Part shown: positions 27,283-37,053 of the stretch, one piece after another
How the letters are laid out: every line of letters begins with the position of its first letter
How positions within the stretch are numbered: position 1 is the first letter of the stretch
From: Parcubacteria group bacterium
GTDB lineage: Bacteria > Patescibacteriota > Microgenomatia > UBA1400 > PJMF01
Length of the DNA: 38,996 nt
Assembly: GCA_943350175.1 (NCBI GenBank)
Contig: CALQZX010000009.1
Location: forward strand, 1 to 38,996
Direction of reading: 5' to 3'
The notes under the pieces: generated by a model
Database searches by the model: none
Told to the model about the DNA's origin: nothing
What the model saw: only the letters and a program-made list of their open reading frames with translations
Translations under genes and position numbers: made by a program

Positions 27283-28101
27283 TTATTGCCCATCCAGGGA
27301 ATAATCCTTCATCATTTGTTCGAGTTCTTCCTGAGTTGGCATTTTTTCACTGCCCTCTGATCCAGAAACGCTGCCAGGAGCTCCAATTCCAGCGCCGACA
27401 GCTGGCATTTCCTTGATTGGAGAAGGCTTGGAAATTTTTACTGACTCATACTTGTATTCCATAGTGCTAGAGCCACCTTCGAAGGCAAATTCCATCTTAC
27501 GAGCTAGATGCTCTTTAGTATCGATCCAAGCATAAGTGGTACTACTCTGTTCACCAATGACATTGATCATTTCAAATTTATCGCAGGTCAAATTTCCGCA
27601 GGCTTCACTACCTACTTTTTTAACTTGCATGTCTAAATTCTCTTCACTGTAAGTATTCTTAATTTCTTCCATCGTTCCCTGACTGTATTCATTGTCTTGA
27701 GGGTTTAGAGTGTTTAAACTGTACCAGGAGCCATCGGTGTCCTTAATGTAAGTAGTCTTCTCAAAAACAATCATACTGGATTCAGGTTTGCCATCTTTAT
27801 AGCTGTTGATTTCCATGTTCTCAGAACCATCAATTTTCATTTCACTTGTACTTAGACCGAAGTTTTTGATTTGACTAGAAGTAGTAATGATCACACCAGA
27901 AGACATCGATTTGGCTTGAGCAGCCATGTAAGCACAGAAGTCTTTGTCATATTTACAGTTAGCCAACATTTCTTGCACTGCAGCTTTTTGCTCTTTGTAC
28001 TCTGCCATTTGAGGTTGCTTTTTTTGAAGGAAAAAATAAGCGCCACCGGCAAGTACGATCACGGCAACTACTAGTAAAATGAGTGGTAATTTCTTTTGCA
28101 T
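27283..28101 (-). CDS. Membrane-anchored hypothetical protein
   Basis: N-terminal TM anchor, extracellular domain; ATG at 28101 preceded by TATATT-6 nt. Confidence 0.65.
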   Translation of the reverse strand: MQKKLPLILLVVAVIVLAGGAYFFLQKKQPQMAEYKEQKAAVQEMLANCKYDKDFCAYMAAQAKSMSSGVIITTSSQIKNFGLSTSEMKIDGSENMEINSYKDGKPESSMIVFEKTTYIKDTDGSWYSLNTLNPQDNEYSQGTMEEIKNTYSEENLDMQVKKVGSEACGNLTCDKFEMINVIGEQSSTTYAWIDTKEHLARKMEFAFEGGSSTMEYKYESVKISKPSPIKEMPAVGAGIGAPGSVSGSEGSEKMPTQEELEQMMKDYSLDGQ

Positions 28102-28123
28102 AAGTCTAATATACTCCAAAAGC

Positions 28124-31100
28124 TTAGCTTTCGTCTTCAATTAATAAATAGCTTGCAACTTTGGCTAACATTGCTGTGGTTAAAACAGGCACGAAATAGT
28201 AGCGAACCATCCAACTAGTGAACACATTGGAGAAACAAGCTTGACTGACAAAATAATGAGTCAAGGCAAATGGAGCTGCTGCCAACAAGACGTAAAGCCC
28301 AAACTTCAACCATTTTTGCTTCTTGCCTAGTTTATATTCAGTGATGAAAAGACCAATGAATTGAGCTAAGAGTAAAATCCACCACAAACTGTTAACAAGG
28401 TCATTACAGCTGCTATTAGCGCCCTTCACTTCACCGTTTGAAGCGGCTTGAGCTTCACTCTTTGGCTGCTCGGCGGTATTTACACCAAGCACTTCAGGTG
28501 TCTCTGCGAAGCCTTCTGCAACTTCATTGCCACCACCTGGAGCGGCTAATAAACTCAGAGTACTAACTTGATTGGAATTAGCACTTTGATTGCCGGAACC
28601 GTCTTCTGCTCTAACTACAAAGTAATAATTACCAGCAGTTAAACCTTGAACTTTGTAATTCAAGACGTTGCCAACTCTAGCGGCATAAGTGTATTCTCCA
28701 TCGTTGACGCCATAGAGGATGATATATTCGTCTGCCTCATCAACTTTGTTCCAAGCTAGATTAACCGAACCAGCACCAGTGCCAGTTAGGTTTAGGGTTG
28801 GAGCGGCTGGAGCAGTTTTGTCTATGACAATCTCATCACTGGCAGATTTTTCATGACCTGCACCGTCATAAGCAGTGACGGTAATCTTCCAAGTGCCTGA
28901 CTCCTTTAAACGATTAGTCTTTAGCTCGCGAATGTGAGAAGCCACATCTTCAGAAAAATCAGCATCACCATTTAAAAGATCAAAAGTCACTTTGTAATGA
29001 TCGATGCCAACATTGTCAGTAGCTGCTTCCCAAGTTACCTTGGCTTCTGGGCCACCACTACGATCTGGGGTGGCATCGACTTTAAGTGGGCCTTCAGTTA
29101 GCTCAGTTTTGTCCCAAGCTAAGTTTTTGATACCAATGGCACTAGAATTGCCAGCCTTATCAATCGCTCGATAATAGAGAACGTGTCGACCTTCACTGCC
29201 TGGTTGAATTGGATTTACGTAAGTAGTCCAAGCTCCAGACTGACTTTCCCACTGATATTGCATGTAGTCAGTTAGTTTGTCGTCGGTCATGGTCAAAGTA
29301 ATGGTCGGTCTAGTAGCGTACCAACCATTTTTGCCATCTGGCAAAGTTGGATCGATAGCGAGGCTAATCTCTGGGATTGTTTTATCAAAGACAATCGTCA
29401 ATTCGTAAGAGTTTTCGACATTGCCAGCGTTATCGATGGCGTGAGAGATAATAAAATAAGTGTCTTCAGTTGGGTTTGGTAAAGAGTAAGTCCAATTTAC
29501 TGTACCTGTAGCTGTTACTCTTGTATCTTCTTCGGTGCCAGTCGACCAACCTTCACCGTTCCAAAATTGGCCGTCAACTCTTTGGATGGACAAAGTAACT
29601 CTATCAACTCCACTCAAGATGTCGTTAGCTGTGCCGCTGATTAGACCATTCCAATCGTTCGTATAAAATGTTGAGCCACTTCCTCCATTGCTTGGAGAAG
29701 TGATTTCACTGGTTGGCTTGGTTTTATCGATATCAGCACCATTGGAAGTTAATTCACTGGTATAACAATTACCTGCTTCATCGCAAACATTTGGTGTGAC
29801 ACTACAAGTTTGAGCTGTTCCTTCGGTGTCGATCGTGCAGGAGACTGACGAGCCAGAAAGTACTGAGCTAACGGTGTCACTGAAATTAAAGTCTGAAATT
29901 TGATCACTGTTGTACCAACCTTCAAATAAAGTTTTACTCGTTAAAGTAGGAGCGATTGAGTCATAAGTGATATCGCAGGCACTGGCCCAAGCTGAAACGT
30001 TGCCAGCACTATCTTTGGCTCTGACTTTGACGTGATGGACTCCTTCATTTAAGCTGCCGCGATATTGTGAAGCGGTAAAGAAAGTATTCCAGGTTCCGCG
30101 TCCACCACTCAAATTTGTTGGGTAATTAATCTCATAATCATAACCAGCTAAAGAAAGATTATCTGTTGCATTAGACCAATCTACAGTTACAGTTTTAATA
30201 TTAGTGATTGCTCCACAAGCTAAAGTTGGATCTTTAAAACCTTCCATAGTTGGAGCGGTTGGGGAGGTTTGATCTAATTTTAGAGTCAAGCTTCCCTCGT
30301 CACTTACATTACCAGCCAAATCAATCGCTCTGTAATAAAGAGTATGAGTGCCTTCATTGGCTAAAGTTAATGGACTAGAGTAAGTACTCCAAGAATCACT
30401 GTTCCAGTGATATTCAACTCTATCCAAAGCAGCATCAGTTGCATTTAAAGTTATAACTGGTTGAGTTTTGTACCAACCATTTAAACCATCTGGGCTACCA
30501 GGATTAACGCTGGCAGTCACAGTTGGCTTGGTTTGATCAACTACAAAATGCAAACCAAGGACATCTCTGAATTGAGTAATACTTGGGATATCCCATCTGA
30601 TGGCATTATCATAAACTTGATGAGCCAAGTAGTATTCGCCTTCAGCTAAATCTGATTTGCAGTCTGCAAAAGCAATATCATTTAATACGCCTCCAACAAT
30701 AGTTGGGGTATTGGCTGAATTTCTCCAACCACAATAAGCTAATTTGCCATTTTGTGAGAAATTAAATGAACCGTCATTTTGAGCCTGAAAGATTACAAAA
30801 GAATCTTTGAGCAAACCAGACGAAGGAGCGACATCGCTGTAAGTTCCACTGAATTTCAGTTGGCTGATATTTTTAACATAAGCCTTTGTACCGCCAAAAA
30901 TTACACCATCTAAATAATGAGTGTAAAGGGCTGTTGGAGCCACACTGTCAATTTGCAACTCGTTAGTGGTGCTGTCATTACCAACATTGCCGGCTTTGTC
31001 AGTCGCTTTGACTTGCACATCATATGTACCATCAGCTAAAGCAGCTAATTGATTGTCAGCAAGAACCCAAGTGTGATCTGGATTGATTGTTGCCACTTTA

Positions 31101-33313
31101 GTTTGACCACCAACAATAACCTCAATTTTTTCTAACTGAGTGTTCTCTGTCCAAGCACCATTGAGAGCTGGAGTTTTGTCATTAATTAATAGAGGATTGA
31201 TTGAGACGGTTGGGGAAGTAGCGTCATAAAAATAATGCCTCCACCCACTCCATGCTCCTTCATTTCCAAGAGTATCAAAAGCCTGAACTCTAAATTGCAC
31301 TCCACCTTGTTCGTTTAAAGCTGGGGAATGATTTCTGGAATTAGTTGTTGTTTCTCTATATGGAGCTCCAGAAAAAATATGATTATCATCATATTTATAT
31401 TCGATTCTGTAATGATTTATTCCTGAAACATCAGTTGGAATAGTCCATTGATTTAAAATAGGAGCAGAAGAAAAATATGTTTCAGCTGAAGGTTGCTGAA
31501 TAATTGGGGCAGCTGGACCAATATTATCAACAGTAATCTTATATGGATTACTAGAACCATTACTCCATGCACTCTCATTTCCAGCCGAATCTTTTGCTTT
31601 AACTCTAACGTAATAGGTTCCGTTTGGAGTACCTGGAGTTGGGATCTCTGACAAACTCAGCCAACTCGATGTATAAACATTAGCAGTATAAGCAGCATTT
31701 GAAAATGCCTGATATTGATATTGAACAGAATTAGAATCTGAAGAATCTGACCAATCAACTTTTGTCAAAAGAGCACTAGTAATAAAAATATTATTTGAAG
31801 GTTGTTGAATTGTTGGGATGGTTGGACTAGCTACATCTAATTTGTATACACGAACAACACCAGAATCAGAATAAGTGTATTGCCCAACGCTATCTTGAAC
31901 TGAAACATTTTTTGTAATATTGTCCAGCCAGATATGATTTGCTTCATCATGATGGCTAGCTCCATTTATAGTTAACCTCGCTTCAGTAGTAACACCGCTA
32001 CCCTGGTCTACATTAATTCCTCCCCAGCCATTGCCTGAAGTAACAATATTGTTTACCGTAACTATTGAACCATTAACAGTGATTCCAGAACTATCATTAT
32101 TGGATGCGGTTACATTATCAAGAAGAACACCAGTAGCCATGTAAATATTAATACCATGCAATAATGTTCCACCTACTCCGTCAATTTTTAAATTTTTAAT
32201 TGTAATGTTTGAGCTAGAAATTCCAAATGAGCTGTTATTAGAACTACTTGTCTTAATAAAAGTTGGATAAACGGTAAAATTGTGACCATCAATCGTAATA
32301 GATTTATTGATATTTATTCTTTGTCCAATATTGATATTACTTAATAAGTCAATTGTGTCTCCAACCGAAGCACTATCAATAGCGCTTTGGAGATTGTCAT
32401 AACACACACCAGAAATACTTGAGACAAGACAGCCTCCACCATTAACAACTCCGCTCGGTAAAGGGTTTACCACTACAAAAATAGTCATATGATCGAGGTT
32501 TTTGACCGTCACATCACCATTATCGTTGACCGTCAATTCATTTTCAGCAGTCTTAGCAGTAGCTAATTCAGAAATAGTTTCAGCAAATTTGACTGAAACA
32601 TCTTTATTTTCACTACTAACAGAAGGCAAGCGCAGATCGAAAGCAAATTCGCCATCTTTCATAGCAGTAGTCACGTCATAAGCAACGATAGCAGTTGTGC
32701 CCAAAGCTTTTTGTTGTGCGGCGCTTAATTGAATTTCTTGAATAGATAGAGGACTACTCTCACTTGGTAACTTAGTAAAAGTCACACGCACTTCTTCATT
32801 GAGAGGGAAACGATATTCTTGATTTAAAACCACATTAGCACTCGTAGTGGACATACGGGTTGCAGAATTAGTTTGCCAGGAATTTATCAGGAGATTTTCT
32901 TCCTCTGCATTTAACTCTAAAGAATCAGCTTGGTACTCCTTCAAAACTTTCACTTCATTCTCAGCAATTTCTAAGAAATAAGTATTAAGATCAGTTTTTA
33001 GGACCAAGCGATCGATCTCAAAAATCACATCATCCTCACCGGACTGAGACTTTAGTTCGAGATTGAGAGTACCGTCAACAACCTGACCCTCACCGGCTTG
33101 AATTGTGTTGTCGGCAGTCTTGAAGAAATAATTATATTTTGAAGCAGATAAATTGTTCACTGAAACGATTGCTTGCTGTTTACTAAAGACAGGGACACTG
33201 GTTTCTTGAGCTTGAACTAAAGTGATAAAAGGTTGAAGAGGAAGGACAAAAGAAAAAATAAATTGTAAAAAGAGTAGAAAGGCAGCAACTTTACTTTTGA
33301 TTTTTTTTGACAT
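28124..33313 (-). CDS. Giant modular surface protein with beta-helix, Ig-like/FN3-like repeats and C-terminal TM segments
   Basis: Signal peptide, GINIYMATGVLLDNVTASNNDSSGITV beta-helix-like repeats, recurrent YYRAIDLAGNVS and VRAKDSAGNVSAW motifs, C-terminal hydrophobic segments. Confidence 0.85.
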   Translation of the reverse strand: MSKKIKSKVAAFLLFLQFIFSFVLPLQPFITLVQAQETSVPVFSKQQAIVSVNNLSASKYNYFFKTADNTIQAGEGQVVDGTLNLELKSQSGEDDVIFEIDRLVLKTDLNTYFLEIAENEVKVLKEYQADSLELNAEEENLLINSWQTNSATRMSTTSANVVLNQEYRFPLNEEVRVTFTKLPSESSPLSIQEIQLSAAQQKALGTTAIVAYDVTTAMKDGEFAFDLRLPSVSSENKDVSVKFAETISELATAKTAENELTVNDNGDVTVKNLDHMTIFVVVNPLPSGVVNGGGCLVSSISGVCYDNLQSAIDSASVGDTIDLLSNINIGQRININKSITIDGHNFTVYPTFIKTSSSNNSSFGISSSNITIKNLKIDGVGGTLLHGINIYMATGVLLDNVTASNNDSSGITVNGSIVTVNNIVTSGNGWGGINVDQGSGVTTEARLTINGASHHDEANHIWLDNITKNVSVQDSVGQYTYSDSGVVRVYKLDVASPTIPTIQQPSNNIFITSALLTKVDWSDSSDSNSVQYQYQAFSNAAYTANVYTSSWLSLSEIPTPGTPNGTYYVRVKAKDSAGNESAWSNGSSNPYKITVDNIGPAAPIIQQPSAETYFSSAPILNQWTIPTDVSGINHYRIEYKYDDNHIFSGAPYRETTTNSRNHSPALNEQGGVQFRVQAFDTLGNEGAWSGWRHYFYDATSPTVSINPLLINDKTPALNGAWTENTQLEKIEVIVGGQTKVATINPDHTWVLADNQLAALADGTYDVQVKATDKAGNVGNDSTTNELQIDSVAPTALYTHYLDGVIFGGTKAYVKNISQLKFSGTYSDVAPSSGLLKDSFVIFQAQNDGSFNFSQNGKLAYCGWRNSANTPTIVGGVLNDIAFADCKSDLAEGEYYLAHQVYDNAIRWDIPSITQFRDVLGLHFVVDQTKPTVTASVNPGSPDGLNGWYKTQPVITLNATDAALDRVEYHWNSDSWSTYSSPLTLANEGTHTLYYRAIDLAGNVSDEGSLTLKLDQTSPTAPTMEGFKDPTLACGAITNIKTVTVDWSNATDNLSLAGYDYEINYPTNLSGGRGTWNTFFTASQYRGSLNEGVHHVKVRAKDSAGNVSAWASACDITYDSIAPTLTSKTLFEGWYNSDQISDFNFSDTVSSVLSGSSVSCTIDTEGTAQTCSVTPNVCDEAGNCYTSELTSNGADIDKTKPTSEITSPSNGGSGSTFYTNDWNGLISGTANDILSGVDRVTLSIQRVDGQFWNGEGWSTGTEEDTRVTATGTVNWTYSLPNPTEDTYFIISHAIDNAGNVENSYELTIVFDKTIPEISLAIDPTLPDGKNGWYATRPTITLTMTDDKLTDYMQYQWESQSGAWTTYVNPIQPGSEGRHVLYYRAIDKAGNSSAIGIKNLAWDKTELTEGPLKVDATPDRSGGPEAKVTWEAATDNVGIDHYKVTFDLLNGDADFSEDVASHIRELKTNRLKESGTWKITVTAYDGAGHEKSASDEIVIDKTAPAAPTLNLTGTGAGSVNLAWNKVDEADEYIILYGVNDGEYTYAARVGNVLNYKVQGLTAGNYYFVVRAEDGSGNQSANSNQVSTLSLLAAPGGGNEVAEGFAETPEVLGVNTAEQPKSEAQAASNGEVKGANSSCNDLVNSLWWILLLAQFIGLFITEYKLGKKQKWLKFGLYVLLAAAPFALTHYFVSQACFSNVFTSWMVRYYFVPVLTTAMLAKVASYLLIEDES

Positions 33314-33492
33314 CAATATCCTGAATTACGTCGAGAAGACATGTGATTTAAATTGTTAATTACGAAGTAATCTAAAACCTCTGGTTTGATTCTACGCCTT
33401 TATTTGTTTTTTTGCAAAATACAAATGTATTTCTATAGATCACAAAGTATCAGCTGAATCAGAACAAATATTTGGTGCTAAAATAATTGCCT

Positions 33493-34683
33493 ATGTCACA
33501 GCAAGTCTATGAAGAATCATTGCAATTACACCGCCAAAAAGTTGGCAAACTTGGCACAATTGCCCTTCTACCAGTTAAGAATAAAGAGGATTTATCTCTC
33601 CTTTATACCCCAGGAGTTGCTGAACCATGCCGTGCAATTGCTAGAAACAAAGAAGAGTCTTTTAAGCTCACTTCACGCGGCCGCACTGTCGCCGTTATTT
33701 CTGATGGCTCAGCTGTTTTAGGTCTTGGTAATATTGGCCCAGAAGCTTCTCTACCTGTCATGGAAGGCAAAGCTTTATTGATGAAAGAATTTGCTGGTGT
33801 TGATGCTGTGCCGATCGCCATCAATACTCAAGACACCGCTGAAATCATTAAATTTGTCACTCAAATCGCCCCTTCTTTCGTGGGCATAAATTTGGAAGAT
33901 ATCTCTGCCCCACGTTGTTTCGAGGTTGAAGCTGCGCTACAAGATCTCGGCATCACCGTCTTTCATGACGACCAGCATGGCACCGCTATTGTTGTTACGG
34001 CGGCGCTCCATAACGCAGCCCGCGTGGTTGGCAAAAAATTTGAAGACTTAAAAGTCGTCGTTGTCGGCGCAGGCGCCGCCGGCCTTTCAATTGCCAATAT
34101 GTTGCTCGGTATTGAATTGACCGTCACTGGTTGTCAAAAAGTCGCTAATGTCCCCAGAGTCAAAGACCTCATTTTGGTTGACAGCAAAAGCGCTATCCAT
34201 CAAGGTCGTACTGATTTGGATCGTTATAAAAAATGCATTGCAGAACATTCCAATAAAACCAAGAAAAGCGGCTCTTTAGCTGAAGTGATCCAAGGAGCAG
34301 ATGTCATCATTGGCGTTTCCAAAGCGGGAATTATCACTAGTGAAATGGTCAGCAGCATGGCTCCCAAAGCTATCGTTTTTGCCATGGCCAATCCTGAACC
34401 AGAAATCATGCCCGAATTAGCCAAAGCTGCTGGTGCAGCTGTCGTCGCTACCGGTCGCAGTGATTTTAATAATCAAATTAACAATGTGCTAGCTTTTCCT
34501 GGAGTTTTTCGCGCTGTCATTGACGGGCGTTTGCCAAGAATTACTACTGCCATGAAGCACGCTGCCGCTGTAGCAATTGCTAAAATGGTCGAAAATCCCA
34601 CCGCAGAAAAAATTATTCCAGATCCTTTTGAGCCAAATGTAGCTAAAGTTGTAAGCGAAGCTATTTTATTAGCTATAAATTAG
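33493..34683 (+). CDS. NAD(P)-dependent malic enzyme
   Basis: LYTPGVAEPCRAI, GLGNIGPEASLPVMEGKALL, FHDDQHGTAIV, GAGAAG. Confidence 0.93.
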   Translation: MSQQVYEESLQLHRQKVGKLGTIALLPVKNKEDLSLLYTPGVAEPCRAIARNKEESFKLTSRGRTVAVISDGSAVLGLGNIGPEASLPVMEGKALLMKEFAGVDAVPIAINTQDTAEIIKFVTQIAPSFVGINLEDISAPRCFEVEAALQDLGITVFHDDQHGTAIVVTAALHNAARVVGKKFEDLKVVVVGAGAAGLSIANMLLGIELTVTGCQKVANVPRVKDLILVDSKSAIHQGRTDLDRYKKCIAEHSNKTKKSGSLAEVIQGADVIIGVSKAGIITSEMVSSMAPKAIVFAMANPEPEIMPELAKAAGAAVVATGRSDFNNQINNVLAFPGVFRAVIDGRLPRITTAMKHAAAVAIAKMVENPTAEKIIPDPFEPNVAKVVSEAILLAIN

Positions 34684-35792
34684 ACAATCTTTTCCCAACT
34701 AAATTCTTCTCTACCAAAATGACCATAAGCCGCGGTTTTAGCGTAGATTGGCTTGCGTAAATCAAGTTTCTTAATGATGTTTTTGACTGACATATCAAGC
34801 AAACTTAAAGCATAATCCTTGATCTCGGCCTCACTGACTTTGGCAGTTCCAAAAGTTTCTACATTAAAAGAAACAGGTTTTGCCTGACCAATTACGTAAC
34901 CTACTCGTAATTCGCAACGATCGGCCATGCCGCTGGCCACCACATTTTTGGCTAGAAAACGACAGGCATAGGCAGCAGAACGATCGACTTTGCTAGGATC
35001 TTTGCCAGAAAAACAGCCACCGCCATGTCGACCCATGCCACCATAGGTATCAACAATAATTTTGCGACCAGTTACGCCAGTATCTGAAGCTGGACCGCCA
35101 ATCTCCCAGGCTCCAGTGCCATTGATAATTAATTCGATATCTTTCTTGACTAAGACTTGTTTGGGTAAATATTTTTTAACTGCTGGAGCAATCACTTTAA
35201 ACCACAAATCATCTTCCAACTGCTCTTTAGAAATCTTTGGATTATGAGGAACAGCTAGAATAATTGTAGAAACTTTTTTTGGCTTACCATTTGCGTAATC
35301 GACAACAACTTGAGCTTTACCATCTGGACGCAAGTAAGCGATGTCGCCATTTTCGCGAGCGACATCCATATTTCGCACCAATTGATGACTCAACATCAAG
35401 GACATTGGCATCAACTCTGGAGTTTCATTGCAAGCATAGCCGAACATAATACCTTGATCGCCAGCGCCACCATCATCTACGCCAACGGCAATGTCATCTG
35501 ATTGATGATGAATGCAAACTTCAATATCAGCTTGGTCAGAAAAACCCCATTCTGGATTGATATAACCAAGTCTTTTGATAGTTGAACGGGCAATGCCTTC
35601 ATAGTCAATCTTACCGGAGCAAGTAATTTCTCCTGCCAAAACAACTTTATTGGTAGTCACCAAAGTTTCCACAGCCACACGGCTTTTTGGATCGACAGCT
35701 AAACAAGCATCGACAATACTATCTGAAATTTGGTCGCAAATTTTGTCAGGATGTCCTGCAGCGACTGATTCTGAAGTGAATTGATCAAACAT
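34680..35792 (-). CDS. metK: S-adenosylmethionine synthetase
   Basis: MFDQFTSESVAAGHPDKICDQISD, GAGDQGIMFGYA, GGRHGGG-like GRHGGGCFSGKDPSKVDRSAAY. Confidence 0.96.
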   Translation of the reverse strand: MFDQFTSESVAAGHPDKICDQISDSIVDACLAVDPKSRVAVETLVTTNKVVLAGEITCSGKIDYEGIARSTIKRLGYINPEWGFSDQADIEVCIHHQSDDIAVGVDDGGAGDQGIMFGYACNETPELMPMSLMLSHQLVRNMDVARENGDIAYLRPDGKAQVVVDYANGKPKKVSTIILAVPHNPKISKEQLEDDLWFKVIAPAVKKYLPKQVLVKKDIELIINGTGAWEIGGPASDTGVTGRKIIVDTYGGMGRHGGGCFSGKDPSKVDRSAAYACRFLAKNVVASGMADRCELRVGYVIGQAKPVSFNVETFGTAKVSEAEIKDYALSLLDMSVKNIIKKLDLRKPIYAKTAAYGHFGREEFSWEKIV

Positions 35793-35810
35793 ATTTTCTC
35801 CTTTTTAGAG

Positions 35811-35927
35811 CTAATCTCACCTTTGTAAGAGGTCTAGATTTAGCACCGTGCTTCGATCAAAGTCGGTTGCTGGATGGATCATCGGGCTAGTTCCCTCACC
35901 ATCTCTCTTGATTTAAGTTACTATTAG
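35811..35927 (-). ncRNA. SAM-I (S-box)-type riboswitch upstream of metK
   Basis: ATCAAGAGAGATGGTGAGGGAACTAGCCCGATGATCCATCCAGCAACC...CACGGTGCTAAATCTAG matches the S-box core; metK SD and ATG follow. Confidence 0.9.
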
Positions 35928-35932
35928 TAAGC

Positions 35933-35961
35933 ATTTTACCCCAAACATAGGCTAGAATCAA
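35933..35961 (-). promoter_or_regulatory. metK promoter TTGATT-17-TAAAAT
   Basis: Reverse-strand hexamers with exact 17-nt spacer directly upstream of the riboswitch. Confidence 0.7.
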
Positions 35962-35965
35962 ATTT

Positions 35966-36541
35966 ATGAAAAAAGTTTTTATTATCTCTGCCTACCCAAA
36001 CCATGAAGGCTTTGGCGCTCATTTAGCTGACAGCTATCTAGAGGAAAGTTTAAAAGCTGGTCATGAGGCAACTTTACTTGATTTATCTAAAATTAGTTTT
36101 GATCCAATTTTGCACCACGGTTATAAAAATAAACAAAAACTAGAAGATGATCTCCTACTGGCTCAAAAAAATATCTCTTGGGCCGACCACTTGGTTTTTT
36201 TCTTTCCAATCTGGTGGGGAGGAGCTCCAGCTATTCTCAAGGGCTTCTTTGATCGAGTCTTTCTGCCTGGCTTTGCTTTTAGTTATGAACATGGCTACCT
36301 GCCAAAACAATTGTTAAAAAATAAATCTGCCAGAATTATCGTCACCATGGACGCACCTGCTCTATATGATTCTTTATTTCTTGGTTCTGCCGGCATCACT
36401 CTTGTTAAGAAATCAATTTTGCAATTTTGTGGCATCAACCCAGTCAAAGTCACAAAAATTAGTCGTTTGCGTTATCTAAACGATAAACAAAGAAATAAAG
36501 TCGTAACCAAAATCCGCCAAATCGCCAAAATAGCCGATTGA
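35966..36541 (+). CDS. NAD(P)H dehydrogenase (quinone)/flavodoxin-fold oxidoreductase
   Basis: FIISAYPNHEGFGAHL, HLVFFFPIWWGGAPAILKGFFDRVFLPGFAF. Confidence 0.9.
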   Translation: MKKVFIISAYPNHEGFGAHLADSYLEESLKAGHEATLLDLSKISFDPILHHGYKNKQKLEDDLLLAQKNISWADHLVFFFPIWWGGAPAILKGFFDRVFLPGFAFSYEHGYLPKQLLKNKSARIIVTMDAPALYDSLFLGSAGITLVKKSILQFCGINPVKVTKISRLRYLNDKQRNKVVTKIRQIAKIAD

Positions 36542-36567
36542 CATCGCCGCTTCACATATTCTAGAAT
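36538..36567 (+). promoter_or_regulatory. Promoter TTGACA-18-TAGAAT for the ArsR-YHS/copA unit
   Basis: -35 overlaps the upstream stop codon; -10 ends 6 nt before ATG 36574. Confidence 0.75.
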
Positions 36568-36573
36568 TCGAAT

Positions 36574-37053
36574 ATGTATAGCAAAACTTTTGCAGTTTAT
36601 GCAGACGCTCTCAAAGCACTTGCCCACCCTCGTCGCTTAGAAATAATTTACTTACTCAAAGATCAGGAAATGTGCGTTGGAGAAATCTACTCCATGCTAG
36701 ATTTACCTCAAGCAAATGTTAGTCAGCACTTAATGATTCTGCGTGAAGCCAAAATTGTTAAAGCGAAAAAAACTGGCAAAACAATTTGTTACAAATTGGC
36801 TCACAAAAATATTTTCAAAGCTTGCTCTCTAATCAGAGATTTTTTGATTGAAGAAAATCAGGAAGACTTGGAATTTAAACAGCTTAAAAATTCAATTGAC
36901 AACCTATTGCCCATTACTCACGATCCAGTTTGCCAAATGCGTGTTTCCAGCAAAACCACTCATTACCATTTAAATCACAAAAATAAAAATTACTATTTTT
37001 GCGCCTCAGGCTGTTTGCAAAAATTCAAAAAAGATCCAAGCAAATATGTCTAA
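36574..37053 (+). CDS. ArsR-family regulator fused to a C-terminal YHS-like domain
   Basis: KALAHPRRLEIIYLLKDQEMCVGEIYSMLDLPQANVSQHLMILREAKIV then HDPVCQMRV...YYFCASGCLQKFKKDPSKYV. Confidence 0.88.
   Translation: MYSKTFAVYADALKALAHPRRLEIIYLLKDQEMCVGEIYSMLDLPQANVSQHLMILREAKIVKAKKTGKTICYKLAHKNIFKACSLIRDFLIEENQEDLEFKQLKNSIDNLLPITHDPVCQMRVSSKTTHYHLNHKNKNYYFCASGCLQKFKKDPSKYV

Noticed and set aside
33317-33492. Possible leader attenuator before malic enzyme
   Set aside because: No terminator/antiterminator pair or codon-biased small ORF could be found.
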